Of a DNA stretch of 64,000 nt, positions 23,801-35,800 are shown piece after piece (the first letter of the stretch is position 1; every line of letters starts with the position of its first letter). The stretch covers positions 17,318,437 to 17,382,436 of the forward strand of contig OZ018333.1 of the NCBI GenBank assembly GCA_963969495.1, given 5' to 3'. The notes below the pieces were generated by a model. The model was not told the DNA's origin. It saw only the letters and a list, made by a program, of their open reading frames with translations, and ran no database searches. The DNA comes from Ceratothoa steindachneri. Lineage: Eukaryota > Arthropoda > Malacostraca > Isopoda > Cymothoidae. Made by a program: the position numbers and the translations under genes.

Positions 23801-26800
23801 TTTCCTCTAGTTTTTCAGTAATGTGTGTGTTGGTGTGTATTTGCAGCCTGCGAGCAGGTGTTGGTGCGCTCGATGCCGGTGGCTTCTATCGCGAAGGAGA
23901 AGCGCGTGTCCGGGAATCAACACCCAGGGCCCATCAATATGGACCAGTGGATGAACGATGGACTCCAGGTCCGCTCGAATGGGTTCCAGGTAAGGCATAG
24001 AACGAGCTCTTGAGGAAGGGGGGCTGCTGGCAGGTAGTGGTCGGGGTTTGGACCCTGGTAACAGGGAGAAGACCAGTCATGGAGGACTGTAAGGAAATGT
24101 TTTGGTAACTGGGAAGAGACGAGTCCGTTATAGGACTACCTGGAGTTACTAGTCCGGGTTTGAGCCCTGGTAACATGGAGGCAATTTAATTGAGCACTCC
24201 AGGGTGGTACTGGTCAAGGTTTGGTCCCTGGTAACAAGGATAAGGCCATTCTGATGGATGACTACAGAGAGATACCACTCATTAACCCATAGTTCCTCAG
24301 GTTTTCAGGGATATAATGGTCGTGGTTCGGTCTCTAGGACTAGTTAGAAGATTGGTCCCCTCCCCGTGGTCTTGTGGGGTCTGCAGATTCGTACTAGTCG
24401 GAGTTTGATCCCCCAGGGTTAGGGGGGGGGGTACGGGGAATCTGGGTGTATACGTCTACAAGGACTTTGCCCTTTGAGAGGGCCGTTTGACCTTCGGGGG
24501 GAGGAGGAGATACCCCCCACCCCCCCGGGAACCAACCCTGGGTCAGTCCGTCCTGATGTAACCAGTTTCTTGAGGCGCCTAATGCAGGAAACCTTATCCC
24601 ACGTTTGTTCGCAGTTGACCCCCATCGATTTTGAACATTCACATGTTGGTTCTGTTTAAGCCGCATTTTCATTGGTTAGTTGTTGGATGGAGTCCCGATT
24701 TGGGTGGTTGGGATTCTTCATTCAACTGCGGGCCTCTAGCTATGACTGAACCCTAGGGGGACGGCTCATCTTACTGGTCCCATTGCCCCCTGTAGCGCAT
24801 CCTTCCGGCCCCAATGCCTGCAGGAGGAACAGCGGATATCCATGTTGCATACAGTTTCTCTTCCATCTACTGAGGGGAGATGCCCTCGTTGGTGCTTTAT
24901 TTTCCTGCGAGAGGCCGTCAGGCGTAGCATAGGGCCAGATGAAGGATTGCGTGCCCTCCTAGCCCCCAACGGCCGCGGAAGGATCTGCAGCTTCATTGCT
25001 ATTGCACTTTCTGCGGCCTCGTTGTTATTGCGCTTTAAATTCAAGGGGGGGCTCTTTTAAAGTCTTTTACTCGATACTTAAGCCCTTAATAGTCTTTTGA
25101 TATGTATCCGGTCTCATCTTTGGGATACAAGAGCTTTGGCCCCCTGGGTTTCGGCCCCTGACCCCACTTCCAGCCCGCTGAAATGTGTCTAATGATGCCC
25201 CATTCTCTCTAGCTTCTGAAGGTGGCCTTTGACGAGGAGGTCTCTGCGGAGAGCATCGAGGCCCTGCGGAAACTGATCAACCGCTTCAGGCACCCGCAGA
25301 CCATCCAGCAGCTGTTCGCCTTCACAGGCCAGAGCCGGGTGCCCCAGACCCCCAGCAGGCGGGAGAATGACAAGCCTGGCTATGGCACCCTCAGGTGAGT
25401 TTTCTTACGTCCTAGGTATTCCATCCCTCCACTCAGGATTTGATTCCACGATGAGCCTGGCTATGGCACCCCTGGGGAATTTGACGAGGACCCAGAGGTA
25501 TTCGACCCCTCCACCCAGGAATAGAGTCCACAATGAACCTGCCATTTAAGGGTGGCTGTTTTTGTGAGGGGGTCCCTTCTGCAGGTTCTATCATTTTCAA
25601 TCTACTGGGCGGGGGGGTATCACCCTGATGTACGTCAAGGACCTTTCCTTGTTAAAACCCTTGGTCCCTGGTTTATTTTTGCATCGATTTTATACCTTCC
25701 TTCCCCAAGCTTTCTGATTCTGGACACCCATGGCCTTTTCCCTCCGCCAGGGGGTTCGCGAAGAAGACCTTGCTGAAGACGGCCAAAGCAGCTGGCCTCA
25801 AATCGGCCAAGGGGAACAAGCGAAACAAGTACGTGTTTCCCAGCTCCGCCCACAAGTCCATGACTTCACCCGGGCCGCTCAGCCTAGCCAACATTGGCTC
25901 ACTGGGACTCAGCCACGAGGACATGAACCAGGAGGACGACCTCTCCAGTAAGTCTTGGCTAACCACGGGTGGGCCCCGGTCGACTTTGGTCTATTAGGGT
26001 CATTTTTCTACCTCTGGTTTCCCTCAATAAATTAGGGTAAGAGCACAGGCTTTGCAGCTTTCTATGAGGTACTTTTTGCTGTGCCCTTCCTGCCTCAGTA
26101 TTTAGATTTACTGTAGAGGGCCATTTAACACGTTCGCTGCAAATTGGCATATATGCCACATCGAGATGCTACCATTCCCTCTTTAGTCACACGTCTCATT
26201 AAGAGCCACCTTTGTAGCTTTCATGTGCAAATACTATGGTCAATTCTTTGTAATTGCAGTCAATCTCTTAATCAATTTATTTTATCTACACAAAAATAGG
26301 TGGTTGCTTACACCAATTTCTTTTGTCAAGAAAAAATGGGTAGCTGCTTACACCAATTTTCCATGCTACAAAAGTGGGTAGTTAGCCGCTTATAACAATT
26401 TCCTGTCTTCTAAAACTGGGTGGCTGCTTACACCATTGAGGGGGGGGGGGTGTATGAAGATTGGGTAGCTGCTTAGATCAATTTCTTTTGTAAAAAAAAT
26501 CCTTTCTCTACAAAAATAGGTGATTGTTTACACCAATTTGGCGGGGGGGGGGGCAAGAAAAAAATCCTTTCTCTACAAAGATTGATGGTTGCTTACACCA
26601 ATTTCTTTTGTCAAGAAAAAAAATGGGTAGCTCCTTATAGCAATTTCCTCTGCAAAAAAGGTGTCTGTTTGCACCAATTTTTTTGTTTGCCTTTGAGCCG
26701 AGTCTTTGTATATCGGCATAGCTCCCCCCACCCCTCTTCTCTCCCTTCTTTGGCCTCAGTAAGGATTTAATCTCGGTGTATTGGCCAGGTAGTGGTAGTA

Positions 26801-29800
26801 AGTGTCGGCTCACGAGGTTGAGGAGCACCCTACATCATAGTACGGAAGAGCTGCAGTTGGGGGCAAGATTATCCCCGAGTGAGTGTTTGAAAGGAGAGTC
26901 TCGTTTGGTAGTGCGTAGTGAAGTGGTTAGTAGATAGCACTACATTAGCTAATGCATTGTTGATAGATTGGAGCTCTAGTGTTGTAAGGCTGCCTTCCGT
27001 CACTAGCTTGCGAGTGATGTGGGTGAAGGAAAGGTGGTGTGCTTGCTTAAATAGCTACTAACCTCTTGATGCATTGTAGGGTTGGAGTGGATGAAGTGTT
27101 GAAGGGAATTTTATACGAATGTGTTATTTTTCTCAACATTTCTTGGCAAACTGTGTTGGATTTGAGTTAGAAATTGTCGTTGAATTGATGTACGAGGGGC
27201 GGTCAATAAGTTTTGCAATTCGGATATAAGGAAACGAGATATGAGGAAAAGTGTTTTATTATTTTTCAATATAACTACCCTCGACTTAAATGCACTTGCG
27301 CCACTTGTCCCTGAGGCTTCGAATTCCCGACAATTAAAAATCTCCCGACTGCTGTTCAATCCACTCCTGGACGGTGAGCTGGACATCTTCATGGTCCCCA
27401 AACCGGCGTCCACGCAGTGCAGCCTTGAGCTGGCGGAATAAAAAGTAGTCGCTAGGGGCCAGATCTGGACTGTAGGGGGGATGGTTGAGCTCCTCGAATC
27501 CGCACTCGCGCAGGGCAGCCTGTGCAACTCTGGCCTTGTGGACAGGGGCATTGTCGTAGAGGAGCAGGACACCGCGTGTCAACTTGCCGCGCCGCTTCTG
27601 ACGGATGCACTTCTTCAACCCAGCCAGTTCCTCGGCGTAATATTGGCCTGTGATGGTCCTTCCACGAGGCGCATAGTCCACCATCAACACTCCCTCAGAA
27701 TCCCAGAAGATGGTGGCCATGATCTTCCCGGCTGAGGGTTGGGTCCGGAACTTGACGGGGGTCGGAGAGCCCCTGTGCTTCCAGGCCATGCTTTCGAGCT
27801 TGGTCTCGGGATCAAAGTGATGGACCCACGTTTCATCACCTGTCACTATGCGTGACTCGAATCCCGCCGGGTCTTGGTTGCACAGGAGCAGCAGCTCCTC
27901 CGAACTTTGACGACGTTGAAGTCGATCATGGGGCGTGAGGTTTCTAGGGACCCAACAGCAGAGACCTTGTTCATGGCCGAATTGTCGTGAATGATGTTGA
28001 TAACACTTCCATGTGATATTCCAAGTTCTCGCACTATTTCTTCGACCTTCACCCGTCGATTTTCGAGGATCATTCTCTCTACACGGGCCACATTGTCCTC
28101 GTTGGTCACGTCTGACGGGCGTCCTGGACGGGGGTCATCTTCAATGGACTCACGACCTTGGCGGAACTCCCTATTCCAACGAGCAATGGTTGCATAGGAA
28201 GGGGCGGTTTCGGTGTACACTGCAACCATGTGTTCATGGATCTCTTTTGCATTCTTGCCTTCCTTGCTCAACCTTCTCCATTGTTGAAAAAAATTGTGAC
28301 CGACGATCTGCGATCAGCTACTGCTTCTTAAATAGACGAGGCAGGAGCGTGCGGCTGCAGGTCCTGACTTGTCAAAACTTGTCCTAACACCCCCACAAAC
28401 AGCCATCCCCCTTCCTCTGTTTTGCCCTACCGATTCGCAAAACTTATTGACCGTCCCTCGTATGTGTTGTGTGCGAGGGATTCACTACCATGTCTATACA
28501 TTGGCATACATCACTGCCACAGGGTTTGTGGGAGATGCCTTCGTTGTTTAATTGAGAAAATTACCACAGGTTAGAAAGTGCGAAATAGACTGACGAAATT
28601 TATTCTGCACCAGCTATAGACCATTGCCCTACCATCAGGCTACAGCCTGAGTGGAAACACCGCTTCCAATTACAATGAAGTTAAGCCACATCGAGTGTGG
28701 TTAGTCGTGATTTGGATCGAGTTTACCTTGTGGCTACCATATGGTGTAGATATCCGTGGTTCGGGCCCCATTTTAATCCCCTGTAAGGGGCACGGCGGTG
28801 TGTTTTCCTGATCGCGGTGCTGATGGTACTCACCGCCCCAACCATCTTCTGCTAACATCTACATTCTTTTCTGTATCAACTCTCCTATCTCCACTAGAGG
28901 GGGTAGCATGTTACACTTGGTCTTCCCTGCCTGAGTACAAATTAGGGACGCCCTGTCAGTGAGTTAATTTACACTGACGGGGCTGTGGCAAGTTGTTGCG
29001 CTGTCAACCATTCCCTTTTTTCTACAACTATCCCCTTAACGCTCTATCTAGGTTTAAGGATCTGACCAGCAATCTCATGCCATGTCAGAAGAAAGGCTTT
29101 GAAGCCTCTGTAAACAACGCCCTCAGGTCGCAAGAGACCAGGACAATAGCAGTACTGGGTGTTGGGGCACGATTAATCAGATCGGTTTTGCCCCAATATC
29201 CGCTTTCCTCCCTACGGCCGTTCTCGGGTGGATAAGGCTGTACTGCTTATGGTGGGATGCCCTTACTGCCTTGTTTTTTGTCCTGCCAACTAAAAGTTTC
29301 GAGCCCCGTTTCTAGGCCTGCCACAAGTTGGCCAAAGGCTACATTTTCCATTAGAGGAGAGCATTAGCTAAGTTAGCTGGTAGAGAGTCGAATGTGACCC
29401 GTTTCTCGGACGGAAGCCTTCTTGTGAATGCGGCGGACCCTTCCGAGGCGGCCATGATTAGTGCCATTCGGATACTCAATGGCTCGCCGATGATTGTGGC
29501 GTGGCACTCTACCATGAACTTCGTGAAAGGAGTGGTTTATGCGAGAGAATTCATCACCGAGCTCCTTGGAATTAAGAAGTAATGCTATCACGCGTGTGTG
29601 CATGGGAAGAGTTTGTGGTAGGCATGGTTTGGGCATTCAGTCTGTGGATATACCATGATGTGGAGAAGAGAGGAGTAATCTTAGTGTGTTTCAACCTTAA
29701 ACATCCGCCACTTTCCCACAAATTAGGGTGGGCGTACATCAGCGTCTCTTAAAACTACCCACTGCCTTTATGCCTTACTAAGTCCTCCCCCCCCACCCCT

Positions 29801-32800
29801 GATCAGCATTGCCTCCATATTGATCCAGATGCATTGTGTGACATGACCGTAGGAGGGGGGGTACTGGAGGAGATGCTTTCGTACATAACACCCCAGCGCG
29901 CTGAAGGACCAATCCGACTTAGGAAATGGTTGGTCTACTCTGCCTGCAATAGGGCTTGGAAAGGGGGGGGGTCTTTTTTGTTTTGACCCATGAGGACCCC
30001 AACTCATGGGGAATGGAGTGGAATTAAAAAATAGGGCATGGGCGGTAGAATTAGGGACCTCAAGTTTGAGACGGCAAGTCTACAACCATCGGGATTATTA
30101 TATACCTAGCTTATCTTTTTTGTGAGGTGTGTTTTGTATGAGTGGTGCGTGATTTTGGGATCTTTGTCTTGTACTAATAGCATGGAGATGTTGCAATGTA
30201 ATGGTTGAATCAAAGTCGCTCGCGGCCGGCGTCTCAACCAAGTCTCTCGACCCGCGCCATGAAGTACTTTGCTCGTAGGCGGCGGCGTATCGTCTCGGAG
30301 AGGCCCAATCGTGCGCGCCTTATGAAGAGCTCCACGAAATGCATGCCCGTAATTCTCCGAGAGTCCTCTCTGCCATGAGGCCGTGTATTTGCCTTGAGTT
30401 TTAACCTCTTCCCCACTTATAAGGCCTCGTTTTTACAAACTTTCTGCTTGAGATGCCATAGTTATAATTAGTTTGGCGGAAATAATATTTAAGATTAATC
30501 ACGTAATGTGTGTAGGTTTTGTTAAAATATCGAAATCACGCCGACAGGCTTCAAATTAATGCGACTCGAATTTAGCCTGAGACGCGGCAAATTCCCGATG
30601 ACACGCGGCGAATCACGCTGACACGACTTTGTGTCACATTGACCTACCCGTGCCTGAATGTGTGTTCAACCCCAGCATTTTGGGGTTGAGGTTGTACGAA
30701 GTCTCTTGTTATTCTTTTGAACTAGGTCTCTTTCTCTGCCCCCCACCCCCAACCGCCGTTGGCTTATAACCCCTACTGGTGTGCGAGGCGCTTACTCGCT
30801 TCCTTGCCCGCAGTCGTGGACGAGCTGGAGGTGGGTGGGTCCGAGGCCCCTCTCCCTGTCCACTCGCCCCTAAGCCTGGCGCTCGCGCGGGAGGTGGACG
30901 GTAAGACCCTGGAGAAGCTGACCGACAGGAGCTACTACAAGGACTACCAACGGCTCGGCCTTGGTACGCTCGCCATCAGCCCGACCTCGAGCTCTACGTC
31001 GGCCTCGGGACTCCGCCCCAAGCCCGACTTCCGCGTGACGTCATGCAACTCCAACTATCAGCTGTGTAGGAGGTGAGTTGGCTTTTGGGCGGGGTGTTAC
31101 TCGCCGTGTGCGTGTGCTCGCGAGTGGATGTGTATGTATGCACACAAGTGTTTGTTTAGATCCAGTTACTACTGACAGTTGTTTGTTCCCAAACCCTTCC
31201 GACAGTTACCCAGCGCTCTTGTCCGTCCCGGGGGCTGTGTCCGACGAGAGCCTACACCGGGTGGGGCGGCTGTACCACCAGGGACGCCTCCCAGTCGTCA
31301 CGTGGCGGCACCCACGCACCAGGGGGCTGCTCCTCCGCGGTGCCGGATTTCACTCCAAGGGCGTGGCCAGCATGCTCAAGGTGCCTCCCGCAGGCTCCTC
31401 GGGTGAGTAAGCGTTGCTATAGCAACATAGCAAACGCCGCTGTGGCAATTGCCCTCTGGGTACATGTTCCAATGGCCACTCCTCTTTGCTGGGTAAGCGT
31501 TCTAATACCCTCTCCTCTTTGCCGGATGAGCGTCGCTATGACGACTCATCTGCTGGGTAAGCGTCGCTATGGCACACCCCTTTCGGATAACGGTTGCTAT
31601 TGCAACTCCGCTCATGTGATTCTGGGATAATGTGGGGTCCAAACCACCGGTCGCAAAACTAAGCCGGCTCGAATTATAAGTCTCATCCGGCGACTAACGG
31701 CACCCGATGTTGCTAAGCGAAGGAAGGATGATCCAAAGGGGTTCGTTTTTAAAGGCGTTTAAAACTAGGTCCCCACTGTCATAGGCAACATACGATGCGA
31801 TTCAATGGTTAAAGAAACGTTACTAAACATGTTGGTAACGATATACGCCGAAAGAAGAAACAAAACGGAGAAATGAAAGTTTTATTCCCATGTCTGGAAT
31901 TCTTCAGGGTTATGGTGGGTGGTTAGGTTAGGTTAGCTCGACGATGCTGCGCAGAGGCGACGATCAAAGGGTTGAATCCCCTTCTAATAACACAAGGAGG
32001 GGGAGGCTTGACAGATGTGCTGTGTTTTGGCAAACATGTATCGAACACGTCTGTCTATAAGTGACAAGTTCGCACAACGTGTCCTGTACACGTCCCGAGC
32101 TTGGGGAAACGTGTTTCGAACACGTCTGCCTACCGTTCCGACTCAACCTGTCTTGTACATGTTCCGGGCTAAAGGAAACTTGTTTCGAACATGTCTGCCT
32201 ACCGTGCCTGTTCAACGTGTCTTGTACACGTACCGCGTAGTGGGAAACGTGTTTCAAACACGCCGTAGCTTAGGGAAACGTGTCACGAACACTCCACCCT
32301 CTTATACGTGCCGTCCCCCACCAGCCTCGGGCGCCGCGAGCGAGACGTCTCTGACGCTGGAGCAGGAGAAATTCATGTGCGCGGTGGTAGCCGTGGTCCC
32401 TTCCCTGGACCGGACGCTGTCCTCATTCCGGATTTCCGAGTCCTCCATCTCGATCGAGTCCCTGGTGAAGGGCGCCGGCCCGCCCTCCAGCGTCGACCTC
32501 CGCGAGATCAAGGACCTGAGCCTCCATTACAACGCGCTCTACCCGACCCTCACCCCGGAGGTCAGCCGGAGGACCTCCACCTCCACCCCGCTCGCCAAGG
32601 CCATGAACACGCTCCGGTGAGTCGAGGAGGACGGCGGGAAGGTCATACGCTTCCCCACCCACACCCATTACGAACCCCGCTCCTATCGATAACCACCACG
32701 CCCTTCTCCCCCCACCTCAGGCTGGCCGGGTCCTCGCGGCTGACTGGCGACTTCGCGACGGAGGGCGCCGACGGAGGTCTCCACCCCGCGTGCCGGGCCT

Positions 32801-35800
32801 CCCTCTACGTCCTCGGTGAACGGACGCAGATGAAGGTGAGGATTAACCGGCGGATTAAAGAGTTGTCTGAGTAGAGTAGAGTGATTTGGGAATACATGTG
32901 GTTAAGGAAGTTGGACGAGTAACAGATTACCTAAAAGCGGGATGATTAACCTAGATTAACGAAGAGGATAGGATTAACATAAATTAGCGAAAATGGGAGG
33001 ATTGAAATAGATTAGCGAAAAGGGGAGGATTAACATAAATTAACGAATGGGCAAGGATTATGATAGATTAGCGAAGAGGGAGGATTAACTTAGATTAACA
33101 AATATGGGAGGATTAACAGGATTAAGAAAGAGGGAATGATTAATTTAGTTTAGTGCAAAGGGGAAGAATAACCTAAATTAATGAAGAAGGAAGGATTAAT
33201 TTAGTTTAGCGAAAGGAAGGATTAACAGATTAGCGTAAAGGGAAATAACCTAGATTAACGAAGAGGAAAGGATTAATTTAGTTTAGAGCAAATGGAAAGA
33301 ATAACAGATTAACGAAGAGGGAATGATTAATTTATGTTAGTGCATAGTGGAGGAATAACCTAGATTAACGAAGAAGGAAGGATTAACATGAAGGAATAAG
33401 TTGATAGGGGTATGAGAGATTCTCGGGTGTTATCATCAGAGCACGTAGCAACCGCCCCTCGATCGGGGGTGGGGGGGCTCTTGAAAGGGCCCCACTGTGG
33501 CCCCAAAATTTGATTTTATTAATGAAAATATAAAATTTTTCGAATACACATTTTCTGTAAATATTCCGCAGCATTGGGACCGGACTGCGAGAATTGTATT
33601 TGTGACTGCTGAGAATAGTATCGGGGACTGCTGAAAATAGTATCTGGGACTGCTGAGAATAGTATTGGGGACTGCTGAGACTAGTATTGGGGACTGCTGA
33701 GAATAGTATTGGGGACTGCTGAAAATAGTATCGGGGACTGCTGAGAATAGTATTTGGGACTGTTGAGAATAGTATTTGGGACTTGAGAATAGTATTGGGG
33801 ACTGCTGAGAATAGTATTGGGGACTGCTGAGAATAGTATTGGGGACTGCTGAAAATAGTATTGGGGACTGCTGAGAATAGTATTGGGGACTGCTGAGAAT
33901 AGTCTTTGTCGTGCCAGGCACTACTTGTAAATGTATGATATATAGTTATGGGGGCCCCACAATCTTGATTTAGAGGAAGGGGGGGGCGCTAGACATTGCT
34001 ACAGCTCTGGTTATCATCATGGTAGACTAATGAAGTGGAGAGGATTAACACATGATGGTTTGATGTAGATGATTAACATTAATGGAGGATAGAATTAATA
34101 TACAAAATATTAATAGTTTAATATACTGGGATTAACCAAGGGTCGATTAACGGAGGAGAGGTTTAACACTGTATATTAATGAAGAAGAGGATTAACTGTA
34201 ATTAATGAAGGAGGGGTTATGATGGGCAAACGGATTAACAGAAAACGGCAGATGGATTAACGCGCGTGAGTAATGAATCGGTGAAGGATTAACAGACGTG
34301 TTAACGAATATAGAGGATTAACGGGGGAATGAGATGTAGATTAGCAGGTGGATATGGGATAACCAAGTGGAGATATTGAGAGATATTATTTATCAGTGAG
34401 ATTAAAATGATTGGGGGTGACAAATGCTGGATTAACGGAAGATTAGTAGATTAACTCTTTTATGGATCTAAAATTTAGTGGATTAACGGAAAAGAGGGGA
34501 ACTATCCTACCGGGCAACCTAAGACCCCTCCCTCCCTCCTAGCTCAAGGAGGAAGTTGTACTCGGGCTACAGCAGTCCTTGCCCTTATCGATCTAACCCC
34601 CGGGAGAGTTGCGAGCCTTTGGCCTGTTCGCTCAACGTCCCTTCCCCTTATTCTACCACTTTACTCAACTCCCTGCCCTCGTTGGTTGTTGCTTTGTTTA
34701 GTGGGGGGGAGGGGGGTCTCTCGCCTTCGCCGTCGCTCGCGACGCGCGAGTGAAACGGCGGAGGATGGCACCCTCGTGGGTTTGTGATGGTGCCCTCGTT
34801 GATTCTTTTTTTGGTTGGGGTGTTGTGGGGCTCAGGGCATCAAGGCGGAGTCGTTTCAACGTACGGAGTTCATCCCCGTGGAGTACCCGGAGGTGCGGCA
34901 GGTCAAGTCGTCCTTCAAGAAGCTGATGAGGGCGTGCGTGCCCTCGTCCCAAGCGGCCGACCCGGAGCAGTCTTTCTACAGGTAGCGTCACCTTCCCCCC
35001 TCTCTCTCTCTCTCTTCCCCCATCTCTCTCTCTCTTCCCCCATCTCTCTCTCTCTCTTCCCCCCTCTCTCTCTCTCTCTACCTGGGCAGAGGTGCCCTCG
35101 TTGGTTTGGGAGGAGCTCCACGTCCTCCCGGCTCGACTGCAAATTAGGGAAGCATTATTATTATCATTCCTTTCATATTTATTACTATTTAGTATTAGTG
35201 TCATTATTATTCTTATTATTTAGCATTTTATTGAGTATTTATTATTGTTATGTACTATAGTTATTGTGTATTACTATTTCTGGGTAGTAGTACTATTACG
35301 ACTATCCCCTCAACCTTTTCTACCCGTACTATGCACCAGGAGGACTGTTCCCACCTGGACAGAATTCGGTCCAGTAGCCATGGTACCTTGGTGGACTGCA
35401 TGCCATCTTGGAATCACCTAGTACCAGGGTATGATAATAATAGGTGATTACCCACCCTACTCTTTAGGGGACCCTCCTACCCACTTCGAAACTTGTTCTT
35501 CTATCCACAAAGGTTCTGACCTCCTGCCACACTTTCATCCTCTTATGAGCCTTACTCGAGTGGCAGTGGTAACCTTCCTTCAGTACCTACAGATATAAGG
35601 TGGCTACACTGGCACCACCCTTTATGGTTAAAGCTCCAGGATTATATGGCCTAAATGGTGGGCTAGTTGTCAAAGCCCATCAACGCTGGACCAGTAGACC
35701 AAGTATGTGTAACGCTGGACCAGTAGACCAAGTATGTGTAGCGCTGGACCAGTAGACCAAGTATGTGTAACGCTGGACCAGTAGACCAAGTATGTGTAGC

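Noticed and set aside
30234..30416. 60-codon Arg-rich ORF on the - strand as a small gene
   Set aside because: No recognised family, no splice or promoter context, and length expected by chance in GC-rich sequence.
31921..31936. Interstitial arthropod telomere repeat (TTAGG)n
   Set aside because: Only about three units; too short to claim.
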